Source: JTS-AC122 sp041742635 (GTDB lineage Bacteria; Planctomycetota; Phycisphaerae; Phycisphaerales; UBA1924). Taken from it: a stretch of 31,605 bases of DNA. Numbering within the stretch: the stretch's first letter is position 1; each line of letters starts with the position of its first letter. Both the position numbers and the translations under genes were made by a program. Shown one piece after another: positions 6,775 through 17,159 of this stretch. The stretch spans positions 1 to 31,605 of the forward strand of contig JBGSIF010000340.1 in the NCBI GenBank assembly GCA_041742635.1, in the 5' to 3' direction. The notes under the pieces are model-generated. The model was not told the origin of the DNA. It made no database searches and saw nothing but the letters and a program-made list of their open reading frames with translations.

Positions 6775-9700
6775 ATGAGCATGTTTGGTCGCAAGAATCG
6801 TTCCAATAGCCCCGCTGGTCGTGCTTCACGCCCCGGCTTTGGACGCCGACTGATCGAGATTCTTCATGCCTGCGCTGGGAAGCCCCTGTCTCGGAGCAAC
6901 GACGATTTCGGGTGCGAGCCGCTCGAAAAGCGGCAGTTGCTTTTCGCGCTCACGGTCACCAACGTTGATCCTGCCACCGGGTTGGGCACGGCCTCCGCTC
7001 AGTTCGCGTACACCCTGCCGTACCTGTTCCGCGAGATTCCCGACCCCGCGATGGCCGACATCGTTACGGAAGAGTTTGAAGACGAAATGGCACCGTGGAC
7101 CATGGCCCCCCAGCAACCCCCGGCGGTGCCCAACAACACCATTTTCGATGAATCCGACATCCGTATGAGTTTCTCGTCCATCTCCGCCGCCCCCGTGACG
7201 TGGGTACTCGGGCCGGACGGCATGATGATGGACGATCGAGATCTTTCGATCCGCCTATCCGCCAACGACTTTGTCCTCTTCGAGTTCCTTGATGTGCCCG
7301 ACCAGCCGGGTGGCGCGATCACCTCACGCGTCGCCAATCAAGTGATCCTCAACACCACCGGGCTTGACCTCAACCCCGTCTCTGGCACCCGGATCGACCT
7401 GCTGCTTGACGGCGTCGTCGTTCAGTCCTTCTCTCCAGCGCAACTCGCCGCGCTTAACAACGGCGGGCAGTTGACCCTCATCGACCAAGCCGACGTCAAC
7501 GGTCCCGCGTTCGGGTTTGACAGTTTCCGTATCGCCAGTTTCCAGACCCCCCCGGACAACAATGCTTACTTTGACCAGTTTGTCATCGACGACATCACCG
7601 TGACGTACCCCGGCGGGCGGTTCGGGATGTTCAACGAGGACCGCATCTTCGGCGCGAGCATCCAGATCGTCGGTCCCGCCGGCGCGACCGTCGAGATCTT
7701 CGACCTCTACGACCGCGCCATGCGCCAGACGCTCGCACTAGGCATCCCTCCAGGCAGTCAGTCCATGGTCGCCCTCGTTGACCGCAACGACGACGGCATC
7801 CCCGATTTCAACGACGGAATCGGACGCGTCCGTCTCTCCGGCTTCGGCGGCGCGACCGGCGATGTCACCGGCGGCATGTTCACCATGGTCGGCGGCACCA
7901 TCGATATTGTCAACAATCAGTTCACCTTCAACCTCCTCGACAACATCGGCGGCTTCGCCGACGACTTCGAGATGGCAGGCTTCGGTTACACCCTTACCAA
8001 CACCACGCCCCCGACCGTCATCGGCCTCCCGCCGGTTGCTGGTTCGCTCGTCATCGGGTCTCCTTTCGTTCGCAACAACGCGACCCCCGGGCAATACCTC
8101 GGCGGAGCCGGTCAGTTCAACTTCAATCGTGCCAACCAGGGCGTCTTCTCCGACGACGCCGGGGTCTCGATGTCGTCCGTTCTCGTTCACGGCATCGTTC
8201 ACGGTTCATCTCGATTCTCCGGTGCGCTCGGGCGATTCGCCTCCGCGATGATGCCCGGCTCCCTCAGCGTGCAGGGGGATCTCGGCGCGTTCTACGTCGC
8301 GGGCGATGCCGGCACTTGGACCGCCGACGGCGACCCCAACAACACTATCAACAACACCAACAGCACGATCCAGGTCGGACGCACGCTGAGCGAGGCCAAC
8401 GTCGGCGGTCGCTTCCTCTCCAACTTGATCGTTCAGGCCGATGTCAACAACACCGCGCTGGCGATCCTTCCCACCTTCGATTACTTCGAGCGAGAAGTCA
8501 TCTACGGCATCGACCCCATGGCGATGCAGCCCCCCGTCATCAACTCCTTCCTCACCGCCGTCTCACGTCAAACCCAGGCCGTCCCCTTCGGCGGCAACCT
8601 CTACCGCAACGATTCGATCACTGGCGCCGAGTTCGTCGGGGTCAACAGTTCCGGCGCGCGGCTCCGCGGGTCGCTCGGCAACTTCAACTCGATTGACGGT
8701 GCCGAGGACGCGGTGGATGTCTACGCCTTTGCCGCCGACGGCGGTTCCGATGTCGTCGTCAACCTCACCTTCGACGATACCGGCCAGGGACGCGGGCAGG
8801 CCTATTTCCGCGTCGTTGATTCCAGTGGCCGAGTGGTCGCGGGAAGCCGGTTTGTCTCCCGCCAGGCGGGCGACGAACGGTCCAGTGCCGAACAACTCTC
8901 CGGCCCCAACTCCGGCGACCGCCTCGTCTTCCGCCCGGATCGTGCGGACGTGTATTACCTCGTCGTCTCGACACCCATTGATGATGCATTCGGTTCATCG
9001 CTTGATTATGAAGCCGTGATGACCGGCCTCGCACCCGTCACGGTCGGTTCCATCCGCAGCGGTTCCGGCCTTGGGCACAACTTGATCGGCGGCGCCAACG
9101 TCGTCTCCGTCTCCAGCGGCAACGTCGGCTCCATCCGCGTCGGTGTCGGCTACGTCACCGGCGGCGCTGGCGAAAGCTCCGGGCTTGATGTCACCAACTC
9201 GACCGAAGACGCCGACGATGCCGCCAACTTCCGCTTCGTCAGCGTCTCGGTCGCGGGCAACCTCTACAACGTCACCACTGGGTCCGACATCGATGGCGCC
9301 CAACTCCTCATCGGCGGCAATCTCGGTTCGCTGATCACCGGTGCTTCAACCGTCGTCGGCGGCGGCCCCAACGAAGGCGATATCAACACCTTCACCCTCA
9401 GCGTCGGCGGCACCATCGGTGTCCTTGTCGCATCGGGTGCCGTCGGTTGGGACAACGATCCCATGCCCCCGGCCCCCAGCGGCACCATCAACATCCGCAC
9501 CGGCAACAACGGCGGCCCCGGCCACATCGGCCTCTTTCAGATCGGCGACCGCTTCGTCAGCAGCGCCTTCACCCTCACCACCTCCGATCGCTCCATCATC
9601 GACTCCTTCACTGTCCAGGCTGCCAACGGCGTGGGCATCCTCGGCGAGCGTCCCCCCGTCTTCAACATGGGCGTCGGTTCTGATGTCCGCTTCTTCCAAC

Positions 9701-12700
9701 TCCGCGCCGGCAACCTCGAAAACGGCTCCAACCCCAACGCCTTCACTCCCCTTATCCCCGGGCAGACTGTTACCATCGTCGACGACGGCGGCGTGACCCT
9801 CAGCATCCGCATTGCCGGCGGCAATATCGGCGCTCCCTCGTTCGGGCAGATCCGTTTCGTCCCAATCAACTCGTCCCAAGGCGTCGCAATCGCTCGTATT
9901 GACGCCACACTCAACGGTGGCGCGACACTCGAAATCGCCGGCCTCACCGGCGGTATCGCTTCCATCGGTTTCATCAACATCACCACCGATGGTGCAGGTT
10001 CCGCCGTCAACATCGCCTCTTCCATCGCCGAGATCGATGTCGGTTTCATCGGATCGACCGGCGCGCTCGCCAGCATCCGAAACTCCACCCCGCGCGGCGA
10101 TATCCTCGCCGCTGATGTCGGCGGTCTCACCACCCTTGCCATCTCCGCGGGCAACCTTGGACGCACGCAGACCAGCGGCGTCGTCTCCTCCGACACCATC
10201 GCTCCCTTCTTCGGTGTGCAGTCCGGGTACGTCAATCAACTCTTCGGCCCCCTCGGCGTCAACCCCGCCAGCATCAACGGGAACTGGAACGGCACCGTCA
10301 ACATCCCCATCGGCCAGCGCACCGCCGAAGTCGCTATGGACGAAACGCTCGAAGACCTCGGGTCGCCTCTGGACAACGTCCTCAACGGGATCATCATCCG
10401 CGGGGGCAACCTCACCACGCTCAACGTCGCCGGTGCGGTTGGAGACGTCATCCTCCAGGGCGGCAACATCATCAACATCCGCGCCAACAGCGACGGGATC
10501 ACGACCCTCGGCGGGTTCGACGGCATCGTCGGCACCATCTACGCCAACGACATCGGCACCATCGACATCGGCGACGGCCTCGCCGAGTGGGGGCCGTCAC
10601 CCTTCGCTCGTGCCGGCATCTTCGCCGACGACGACATCACCTCGGTCTTCGGCGGGCGGGCGCTCAATCCGATCATCCGCGGCGTCATCATCGCCGCCGA
10701 CGGCACCGCCGACGCCGGTCCCAACGGCCTCATCTCCGTCAATCTCGAACTCGGCCGCTACGACGGTGCCTACATGGGCGGCACCGTCCTCGATGAATAC
10801 TGGAACTCGGCCCGGTTCACACGCAACGACGGTCAAGGCGACGACCTCGCCGAAGGCGATCGTGCCAACGTCGGCACCATCACCGCCACCCTCTCCGAGT
10901 TCTTCCGTTCTCGCATCGTTGGCGCGAACATCGCCACCGTGAACATCGTCGGAGCGGCCTACGACGCCAGCACCATCGACGCCACTGGCAACATCGGCAC
11001 CATCACCGCGACCTCGTACCGCAACTCCACCCTTCTCGGAGAGCCGTTCGAGTTCCGTCCCAACGCCATCTTCGTTTCGGGGAATCTCGTTTCGCTCATC
11101 ACCGCTGGTCTTCAGGGCGATATCTCCGACCTCACTCTCGATGTTCGCGGCGCGCTGACCGGCCAGTTCTCCGCCCAGAACATCATCCGCGCTAACGTCG
11201 GCATCGCCAACAACACCGCCGTCATTCAGGCACTCAACGACATCCGCGCCTCGAGTTTCATCACCGGGCGTCTCAACTTCCTCTCCGCCGGCGGCGATAT
11301 CCGCTCCAGTGCCATCACCGCCGCAGGGCCGATCATCACGCTCACCGCAGGTTCCAACATCACGTCCACGTCCATCATCAGCAGCGGCCCCAACGGTGGG
11401 ATCACTTCTCTTCAGGCCCGTTTCTTCATCACCGGCACCATCTCCGCCGCCGGCCCGATCGGTTCCATCCGTTCCACCGAAGGCGACATCATCGCCTCGA
11501 TCACCACGACCCAGTCCACCGGCACCCTCGGCACCCTCAGTGCAGGCCGCGACCTCATCATCTCCCTCGACGTCTCCGGCGATGTCACCAGCATCACAGC
11601 GGGGCGCAACATCGGGCAGCAATCCGACCAGCGCGGGCTGCGGCTGCTCAACATCCGCGGGAACCTTGCCAACATCTCCACTCCCAACGGGCAGATCTAC
11701 ACCGATCTTCGTGTCGGCCAGGGGATCACCGGGGCCGTGCGGGTCGGTCGTGTGACCGCCATCGCCGGCAACGATCTGGTTGCCGCCGCCAACATCACCG
11801 CCTATGGCCGCATCAACCTCGTCGATATCCAGGGCGATTTCAACGGGAACATCACCAGCGAGTCCGGCGGGATCGGCACCGTCCTCATCACCAACGGCTC
11901 TTTCCGCGCCGGCAAAGCCATCCGCGCTAACGACGGGTCCATCGGCTCGGTCATCATCCGTGGCGGGCACCTCCTCGGCGACATCATCGCCGACGAAGCC
12001 ATCGACGCCATCCAACTCTTCACCGGTGCCGACGGGTTCGCCGGTGATATCGGCGTCAACCCCAACTTGTCGCAGTTCGCGTTCTTCGATGCCAACCGGA
12101 ATCAGTTGCCCCCGGACACGCAGTTGCTCCCCACCTTCCAAGGCCCGCGCATCCAGGCCGGGACGAACATCGGACGCGTCGAGGTCCAGCGCGGCTCCAT
12201 GTGGGAGACCGCGATCTACGCCGGCAACGCCGTCCTCCGCGTGTATATCTGGGGCTCGATCCTCAACGACTCCATCACCGGCGGGATCGGTGGCAACTTC
12301 ATCGCCGCGGGAGACGCGGTCGTCAGTGTCGAATCACTCCACTTCGTCGGCGGCCTCATTGTCGCCGCCGGCTTGACCAATCTCGGCGAAGACAACCGCC
12401 CCGGCGGCACCGGCGCGAACGCCGATATCGTCCAGTTCGGGCGCGTCGGCGACCTCTTCTTCCGCGGGGGCACCGGTGCCGTCACCGTTGCCGCTGGCAT
12501 GAACGCCGGCGCCGACGGCATTTACAACACCGCCGACGACGAAGTCGCCAACGGCATCTCTTCCATCGGCTCCGTCAACGTCTCCGGCGGCGCAATCCTC
12601 ACCACCGCCTTCGCCGACAACGGCATCGGTTTCACCTCCGCCGGTATCGTCCGCGGCGGCCCCGGCCTCAATCAAGCCGAACCGAACAAAGTCATCGAGT

Positions 12701-15700
12701 TCGTCCCCGGCTCCGGGCAAGTCCCCGCCGGTGGGCTCCTTTTCACCAGCACCGCCGGCGAGACCGGGCATATCACCCTCACCGGCCCCGGCCAAGCCTA
12801 CTTCGAGCAGGTCTTCGACGCCGCGCTCGGACGAAACGTCAACCGCCTCGCGCTCATCAACACTACTCTTGCCTCTCGTCTCATCGTCGATACCAACCAG
12901 AACTCCCTCACCGACTTCCGCATCCTCTCCAACGACGGTGCATCCCTCGGGTTCGCTAGCGTCCGCGGGAATATGTTCGGTGATTCCAGTTTCTACTTCG
13001 ACGGCTACGTCCAGTTTGTCGAGTTCGGCGGCCTCAACGTCACCGGCTCCATCGGCGCAGGCAACGACATCGGTCAACTCATCATCGGCTCCGTCACCCG
13101 CGGGTACATCGACGCCAACCACATCCAGTCCATCCTCGTCGGCGGTGACTTCGGCCTGCGTGACCAAACCGGCGAGGCCGCCATCCGCGTCCTCTCCGCG
13201 GGCACCATCCAGTTCTTCGGCTCACACTTCGGCCTGATCAGTTCCAGCCGCGATATCACCTCCGTCACCGTCGGCGGTGCGATCGATCGCGCCGCGATCC
13301 GTTCCGGCCGCTCGATCAACACCATCTCCGCCGGGGCAGGCCTCCTTTCCTCACGCATCAGCGTCCTCAACAACATCACCCTTATCAACATCACTGGCAA
13401 CATGATCGACTCGTTGATCTACGCCGGTACCGACCTTGGCTCCGACGGCGCTTTCGGCGGCGTCGGCACCGCCGCCGACCTCGTCTCCAACGGCTCTGTC
13501 CAAACCATCCTCATCTCCGGCAACTTCCAAGGCTCCAACATCGCCGCTGGCGTCACCCGCGGGAACGACGGCTTCCTCGGCACCGCCGACGATATCTTCG
13601 ACGAGGGCCATTCCTCCATCGGTACCATCACGATCAACGGCACCGCTTCCGGCTCTCTCCTGAACTCGCAGTCCTTCCGCATCGTCTCTAACGGCACCAT
13701 CGGCACCGTCCGCGCCGCCAACCAGAACTTCACGGCCAACGGCAACCTCGCCCTCCAGCGATTCGTCGCCACCGCCGACGCGCTCCGGGTGTCCGATATC
13801 CGCGTCACCGAAAACAGCCGCCTTTACTCCGAACGCATCCAGTTCAACCAGGCCGTCAATCAGTCCACCATCGCGCAGGCGCTCAGCATCTTCGAGGTCC
13901 GTAGCGGCGGCACCGTCACCATCCGCCTCGCGCAGAATATCGATTACACCATCTCTTACGACCCGGCGTCCTTCACCGTGATCGTCACGTTCAGCCGTGA
14001 TATCACCGAACGCTCACTCCCGCAACTCAACGGCGTCCCCGGCCCCGGTGTCTACCGCTTCGTCTTCGATGCCGCCGTCCTCCGCGGCGAAACCCAGACC
14101 GCTCGCCTCGACGGCAACGCCAACGGCATCCTCGAAGGCGACGCCGACAGTTTCTCCTCCGACGACATCATCGGTGACGCCGGCGACAAGCGAGACAACA
14201 CCCCCGCCGACGGCAACACCGTCGGCAACGCCGTCACCGTCGGCGATGCCGTCATCGGCTTCCGCACCATCGACCTCCGATATGCCACCGACCTCAACCT
14301 TGTCCTCGACAACAACTATTCCCCCGACGGCTTACCCGATGCCAACCGCGCCTTCCGTCTCCGCGGCATCATCGGTGATCATCAGGACCAGGACGTCAAC
14401 TTCTTCGGACCCTCCAATGATGTTGACTTGTACCGTCTCACACTCCGTGCCGGACAAGTTCTGAACCTCGGCGCGATGCTCGGCGTCGCTCAGGTCGCCG
14501 GACGCCAGTTGCTCGATTCCAACGGCAATATCATCGCCGCCATCAGCGCGACCGGACAGCCTGTCCCCACCAACCCGCTCGATCCGACTCAGACGCTCAG
14601 CCTCACCGGCGAGCAGCAGTTCCTCATCACCTCCACAGGTACCTACTTCATCGCGGTTGCCGCCGCGGTCATCCCCGGCGTGGTCAACAACGAAACCTTC
14701 GTTCCCAACTTCCCCATCGCCGCTGGCACTATCGGGGCGTACAACTTCAGCATCAATATCTTCGACGACGCCGATTCGGGCTTCCGTGGCGACTCCGACT
14801 CCAGCAACGGCGTCCCTGTTGCCGCCGCCCCGGTCCCGAACGCCTTCCGCGGCAACGACGCCGCTTTCAACACCGCCGACGACCTCTCCGTCGTCGTCAA
14901 TGGCCTCTACCGTTTCTCCCTCGCCGCCGGTGCCGACGGCGTCCGCGGCACCCCCGACGATATCGTCAGCGGCTCCAACGGCTCCGGAATCACTTCGCAG
15001 CGCACCAGCGGCTCCGACGGCATCTTCGGCACCGCCGACGACCGCCTCGTCTCCTTCGCCGATGCCGCCATTGGCCAGTCCAACTACACCGGCGTCCCCG
15101 CTGTCGTTTCCCCCGATGTCGATGTCTTCCACCTCAACAACGGCGAAGTCATCAACCCCGGCACCCGCGTCCGAGCCACCATCCGTCTCAACGAACTCGG
15201 CTCCAATATCGGTCTCTTCTCCACCCCCTTCGCACGCGACCTCCGCGGCTCCGCTCAGTTTGCCATCTTTGACACCACCAACTCTTCGGGTATCGCCGAC
15301 GCTCAACTCCTCGCCAGCCCCAGCGACTTCAAGCCCATCTCCCAGTCTCCTAACTCCATCGTCTCCGACGGCAACCAGTCCTACGGCTACGACTCCAACG
15401 GTGACTTCTTCATCGAGTTCATCGTCCCCGTCCACGCCGGCGTCCCCGGCGGCGCGGGCACCTACGCCGTCTACGTCCAAGGCACCGTGCAGTCTGATTA
15501 CACCCTCGAAATCGTCACCCAAGGCACCGGCACCCTCATCTCTTCGCCCCGGGTCCAGAACATCCTCATCGAAACTTCCGGCGGCACCGTCGATTGGCTC
15601 GGGCAGAACGCCGGCCCTTCAGTCCTTCAGCCCTTCCGGTCCTCGGCCGTCGGTTTCTCAGGAGTGATCGGCTCCCAGCCCGTCGATAGTTACATCATCT

Positions 15701-16305
15701 CCAACCTCGTCGCCAACCTCCAAGCCCTCTTCACCGCTTCCGGCGTCGATATCCGCGTCTCTTCCGATCCCGCCTCCTTCGAGGGCCAGGACTTCTCTAC
15801 CGTCTTCGTCACTTCCAGCAACGAACCCACCTTCCTCTTCGCCAACGAGACCTTCGGCGTCAGCGAGCACGCCGACGCGTTCAACCTCGATCAGAACGAC
15901 GAAGCCATCGTCTTCCTCCCCTCTCTCGGGCTGCTCGGCTTGACGCCCGCCCGGACCGATGTTGATCGGTTCGTCACTTCCCTCACCGGCGCGACGGCGC
16001 GACGCATCGGCGAACTCGTCGGCCTCCGCACCGCGATCGGGACCGACGGCTCACTCAATCCCGCCAGCCCCTTCGTCTCCGCCGTCACCGATCCCATGAA
16101 CGCCAACTCCGTGCGTTCGATCCCCTCGGGCATCCCGTTCACCTTCTCCAACACCAGCCGGGCATTGTCTCCCGCGGGCGTCCAAGTCGGCCTCGGCGGT
16201 GGTATCCTCGGCGGCAACGGTGGCGACGTCCTCTTCGACACCGATTTCTTCCTCGGACAGATCACCACCGCTCAGTTGCTCCGCCGAATCATGAACGGCC
16301 AATAA
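6775..16305 (+). CDS. Giant exported planctomycete surface protein with degenerate C-terminal metzincin-like domain
   Basis: 3176 residues. A basic N-terminus is followed by EPLEKRQLLFA (48-58), a variant of the planctomycete LEPR-type export motif, so the protein is probably surface-bound or secreted. Regions in order: a beta domain (about 60-300); a PPC-like domain (about 620-755); a very long run of beta-solenoid-like repeats rich in Gly, Ile, Asn, Ser and Thr with G(N/T)IG(S/T)I cores (about 755-2335); an Ig-like segment (about 2340-2470) followed by an Asp/Asn-rich stretch; and a second PPC-like domain with DVDLYRLTL (about 2530-2650). DG..GT.DD loops, probably calcium-binding, lie near residues 1913, 2222, 2264, 2696, 2721 and 2746. 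The last 230 residues resemble planctomycete matrixin-like proteases, but the zinc motif reads RRIGELVGLRT (3076-3086), so it should be inactive. AGGAG lies 7 nt before the ATG. It stands alone, closed by a terminator. Adhesion or S-layer-like roles are inference. Confidence 0.9.
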   Translation: MSMFGRKNRSNSPAGRASRPGFGRRLIEILHACAGKPLSRSNDDFGCEPLEKRQLLFALTVTNVDPATGLGTASAQFAYTLPYLFREIPDPAMADIVTEEFEDEMAPWTMAPQQPPAVPNNTIFDESDIRMSFSSISAAPVTWVLGPDGMMMDDRDLSIRLSANDFVLFEFLDVPDQPGGAITSRVANQVILNTTGLDLNPVSGTRIDLLLDGVVVQSFSPAQLAALNNGGQLTLIDQADVNGPAFGFDSFRIASFQTPPDNNAYFDQFVIDDITVTYPGGRFGMFNEDRIFGASIQIVGPAGATVEIFDLYDRAMRQTLALGIPPGSQSMVALVDRNDDGIPDFNDGIGRVRLSGFGGATGDVTGGMFTMVGGTIDIVNNQFTFNLLDNIGGFADDFEMAGFGYTLTNTTPPTVIGLPPVAGSLVIGSPFVRNNATPGQYLGGAGQFNFNRANQGVFSDDAGVSMSSVLVHGIVHGSSRFSGALGRFASAMMPGSLSVQGDLGAFYVAGDAGTWTADGDPNNTINNTNSTIQVGRTLSEANVGGRFLSNLIVQADVNNTALAILPTFDYFEREVIYGIDPMAMQPPVINSFLTAVSRQTQAVPFGGNLYRNDSITGAEFVGVNSSGARLRGSLGNFNSIDGAEDAVDVYAFAADGGSDVVVNLTFDDTGQGRGQAYFRVVDSSGRVVAGSRFVSRQAGDERSSAEQLSGPNSGDRLVFRPDRADVYYLVVSTPIDDAFGSSLDYEAVMTGLAPVTVGSIRSGSGLGHNLIGGANVVSVSSGNVGSIRVGVGYVTGGAGESSGLDVTNSTEDADDAANFRFVSVSVAGNLYNVTTGSDIDGAQLLIGGNLGSLITGASTVVGGGPNEGDINTFTLSVGGTIGVLVASGAVGWDNDPMPPAPSGTINIRTGNNGGPGHIGLFQIGDRFVSSAFTLTTSDRSIIDSFTVQAANGVGILGERPPVFNMGVGSDVRFFQLRAGNLENGSNPNAFTPLIPGQTVTIVDDGGVTLSIRIAGGNIGAPSFGQIRFVPINSSQGVAIARIDATLNGGATLEIAGLTGGIASIGFINITTDGAGSAVNIASSIAEIDVGFIGSTGALASIRNSTPRGDILAADVGGLTTLAISAGNLGRTQTSGVVSSDTIAPFFGVQSGYVNQLFGPLGVNPASINGNWNGTVNIPIGQRTAEVAMDETLEDLGSPLDNVLNGIIIRGGNLTTLNVAGAVGDVILQGGNIINIRANSDGITTLGGFDGIVGTIYANDIGTIDIGDGLAEWGPSPFARAGIFADDDITSVFGGRALNPIIRGVIIAADGTADAGPNGLISVNLELGRYDGAYMGGTVLDEYWNSARFTRNDGQGDDLAEGDRANVGTITATLSEFFRSRIVGANIATVNIVGAAYDASTIDATGNIGTITATSYRNSTLLGEPFEFRPNAIFVSGNLVSLITAGLQGDISDLTLDVRGALTGQFSAQNIIRANVGIANNTAVIQALNDIRASSFITGRLNFLSAGGDIRSSAITAAGPIITLTAGSNITSTSIISSGPNGGITSLQARFFITGTISAAGPIGSIRSTEGDIIASITTTQSTGTLGTLSAGRDLIISLDVSGDVTSITAGRNIGQQSDQRGLRLLNIRGNLANISTPNGQIYTDLRVGQGITGAVRVGRVTAIAGNDLVAAANITAYGRINLVDIQGDFNGNITSESGGIGTVLITNGSFRAGKAIRANDGSIGSVIIRGGHLLGDIIADEAIDAIQLFTGADGFAGDIGVNPNLSQFAFFDANRNQLPPDTQLLPTFQGPRIQAGTNIGRVEVQRGSMWETAIYAGNAVLRVYIWGSILNDSITGGIGGNFIAAGDAVVSVESLHFVGGLIVAAGLTNLGEDNRPGGTGANADIVQFGRVGDLFFRGGTGAVTVAAGMNAGADGIYNTADDEVANGISSIGSVNVSGGAILTTAFADNGIGFTSAGIVRGGPGLNQAEPNKVIEFVPGSGQVPAGGLLFTSTAGETGHITLTGPGQAYFEQVFDAALGRNVNRLALINTTLASRLIVDTNQNSLTDFRILSNDGASLGFASVRGNMFGDSSFYFDGYVQFVEFGGLNVTGSIGAGNDIGQLIIGSVTRGYIDANHIQSILVGGDFGLRDQTGEAAIRVLSAGTIQFFGSHFGLISSSRDITSVTVGGAIDRAAIRSGRSINTISAGAGLLSSRISVLNNITLINITGNMIDSLIYAGTDLGSDGAFGGVGTAADLVSNGSVQTILISGNFQGSNIAAGVTRGNDGFLGTADDIFDEGHSSIGTITINGTASGSLLNSQSFRIVSNGTIGTVRAANQNFTANGNLALQRFVATADALRVSDIRVTENSRLYSERIQFNQAVNQSTIAQALSIFEVRSGGTVTIRLAQNIDYTISYDPASFTVIVTFSRDITERSLPQLNGVPGPGVYRFVFDAAVLRGETQTARLDGNANGILEGDADSFSSDDIIGDAGDKRDNTPADGNTVGNAVTVGDAVIGFRTIDLRYATDLNLVLDNNYSPDGLPDANRAFRLRGIIGDHQDQDVNFFGPSNDVDLYRLTLRAGQVLNLGAMLGVAQVAGRQLLDSNGNIIAAISATGQPVPTNPLDPTQTLSLTGEQQFLITSTGTYFIAVAAAVIPGVVNNETFVPNFPIAAGTIGAYNFSINIFDDADSGFRGDSDSSNGVPVAAAPVPNAFRGNDAAFNTADDLSVVVNGLYRFSLAAGADGVRGTPDDIVSGSNGSGITSQRTSGSDGIFGTADDRLVSFADAAIGQSNYTGVPAVVSPDVDVFHLNNGEVINPGTRVRATIRLNELGSNIGLFSTPFARDLRGSAQFAIFDTTNSSGIADAQLLASPSDFKPISQSPNSIVSDGNQSYGYDSNGDFFIEFIVPVHAGVPGGAGTYAVYVQGTVQSDYTLEIVTQGTGTLISSPRVQNILIETSGGTVDWLGQNAGPSVLQPFRSSAVGFSGVIGSQPVDSYIISNLVANLQALFTASGVDIRVSSDPASFEGQDFSTVFVTSSNEPTFLFANETFGVSEHADAFNLDQNDEAIVFLPSLGLLGLTPARTDVDRFVTSLTGATARRIGELVGLRTAIGTDGSLNPASPFVSAVTDPMNANSVRSIPSGIPFTFSNTSRALSPAGVQVGLGGGILGGNGGDVLFDTDFFLGQITTAQLLRRIMNGQ

Positions 16306-16343
16306 CCGCGAATCGATCCTTCGGCCTATTTCGTCTCACTATT

Positions 16344-16371
16344 CCCCGAGGCCTTTGGCCTCGGGGTTTTT
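16344..16371 (+). terminator. Intrinsic terminator of the giant gene
   Basis: Perfect 10-bp stem CCCCGAGGCC / GGCCTCGGGG with a TTT loop, followed by TTTTTCG, 38 nt after the stop codon. Confidence 0.93.
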
Positions 16372-16413
16372 CGTGAATCACCATTCCTTCTAACACACCC
16401 GGCTTCCCCCGTG

Positions 16414-16419
16414 TATTAT
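16414..16419 (+). promoter_or_regulatory. -10 box TATTAT of mcsA, predicted leaderless start
   Basis: TATTAT, preceded directly by TG, ends 5 nt before the GTG at 16425, so transcription would begin at about the start codon. There is no Shine-Dalgarno sequence between the box and the GTG. No clear -35 box is seen. Confidence 0.5.
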
Positions 16420-16424
16420 TTCTC

Positions 16425-17159
16425 GTGAAGTGCGATCATTGCGACAACGAAGCGACCGTCCACGAATGGACCAAGGCTGGCGGGCAACGCCACCTCTGTG
16501 AGCCATGCGCTGTCACAGCCGGTCTCCCAGTTCAGTCGCAGACTCAGTTCTCCCAGATCGTCGCGCAGAGCATCGCGTCATTGATCAAGCCCACGCCGGA
16601 CTCCGCCGATCCGGTCGATACTGACTCCGTCGATGTCTCTGCCCAAGCACAGAGTGACGCTTCCGCGCCATCATCTTCTGGTACCGCTCCCGCTGGCTCG
16701 CCTACGGATCCCGCTGCCAAGCCCCCCAGCCGGTGCCCTTCCTGCACGCTCGAACTCGCGCAGTTCCGCAGCACCGGACTGCTGGGGTGTCCTGACTGCT
16801 ATTGCGTGTTCCAGAGCGTCCTCGCCCCGCTGATCGAACGCTCGCACGAAGGCGCCACGCACCACACCGGCAAGACTCCCCGGCTGTTGAGCAGTCCGCG
16901 CCACGCAGGTTCTACTCCCCACGCCGATGTATCGCTCCGAGATGAACAACTCGCCGCGGCGATCCGTGCCGAGCGACTCAAACGCATCGATACCCTGCGC
17001 CTGCAACTCGCCGACGCGGTCGCCGCGGAGCAGTACGAGCGTGCCGCGAGGTTGCGAGATGAAGTCGCTCGGGTCGAATGCGAAGTTTCCGAACCCAGAG
17101 TACTCGCCAACGATCGCCCCGGCACATCGAACACGCCGAGTCCGGGGGGTACGGCGTGA
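16425..17159 (+). CDS. mcsA: McsA-like zinc-binding activator of McsB, with UVR domain
   Basis: 244 residues from GTG 16425. Two CxxC pairs at the N-terminus (MKCDHC, Cys3/Cys6; LCEPC, Cys25/Cys28) and two further on (CPSC, Cys104/Cys107; GCPDC, Cys122/Cys125) make two zinc knuckles. A UVR motif (about 183-217, RLQLADAVAAEQYERAARLR) forms a C-terminal helical hairpin. This is the McsA layout, longer than Firmicute McsA (about 180) because of a low-complexity Ser/Ala/Pro linker at about 55-100. McsA stimulates the arginine kinase McsB, whose gene begins within the mcsA stop codon (GTGA at 17156-17159). No clpC or ctsR is present in the window. Confidence 0.88.
   Translation: MKCDHCDNEATVHEWTKAGGQRHLCEPCAVTAGLPVQSQTQFSQIVAQSIASLIKPTPDSADPVDTDSVDVSAQAQSDASAPSSSGTAPAGSPTDPAAKPPSRCPSCTLELAQFRSTGLLGCPDCYCVFQSVLAPLIERSHEGATHHTGKTPRLLSSPRHAGSTPHADVSLRDEQLAAAIRAERLKRIDTLRLQLADAVAAEQYERAARLRDEVARVECEVSEPRVLANDRPGTSNTPSPGGTA

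Noticed and set aside
9346..15522. Long minus-strand open frames inside the giant gene (for example 9346-10239, 10597-12141, 14332-15522)
   Set aside because: They are Asp/Gly/Glu/Val-rich mirror images of C-ending codons in the plus-strand gene, with no domains and no ribosome-binding sites.
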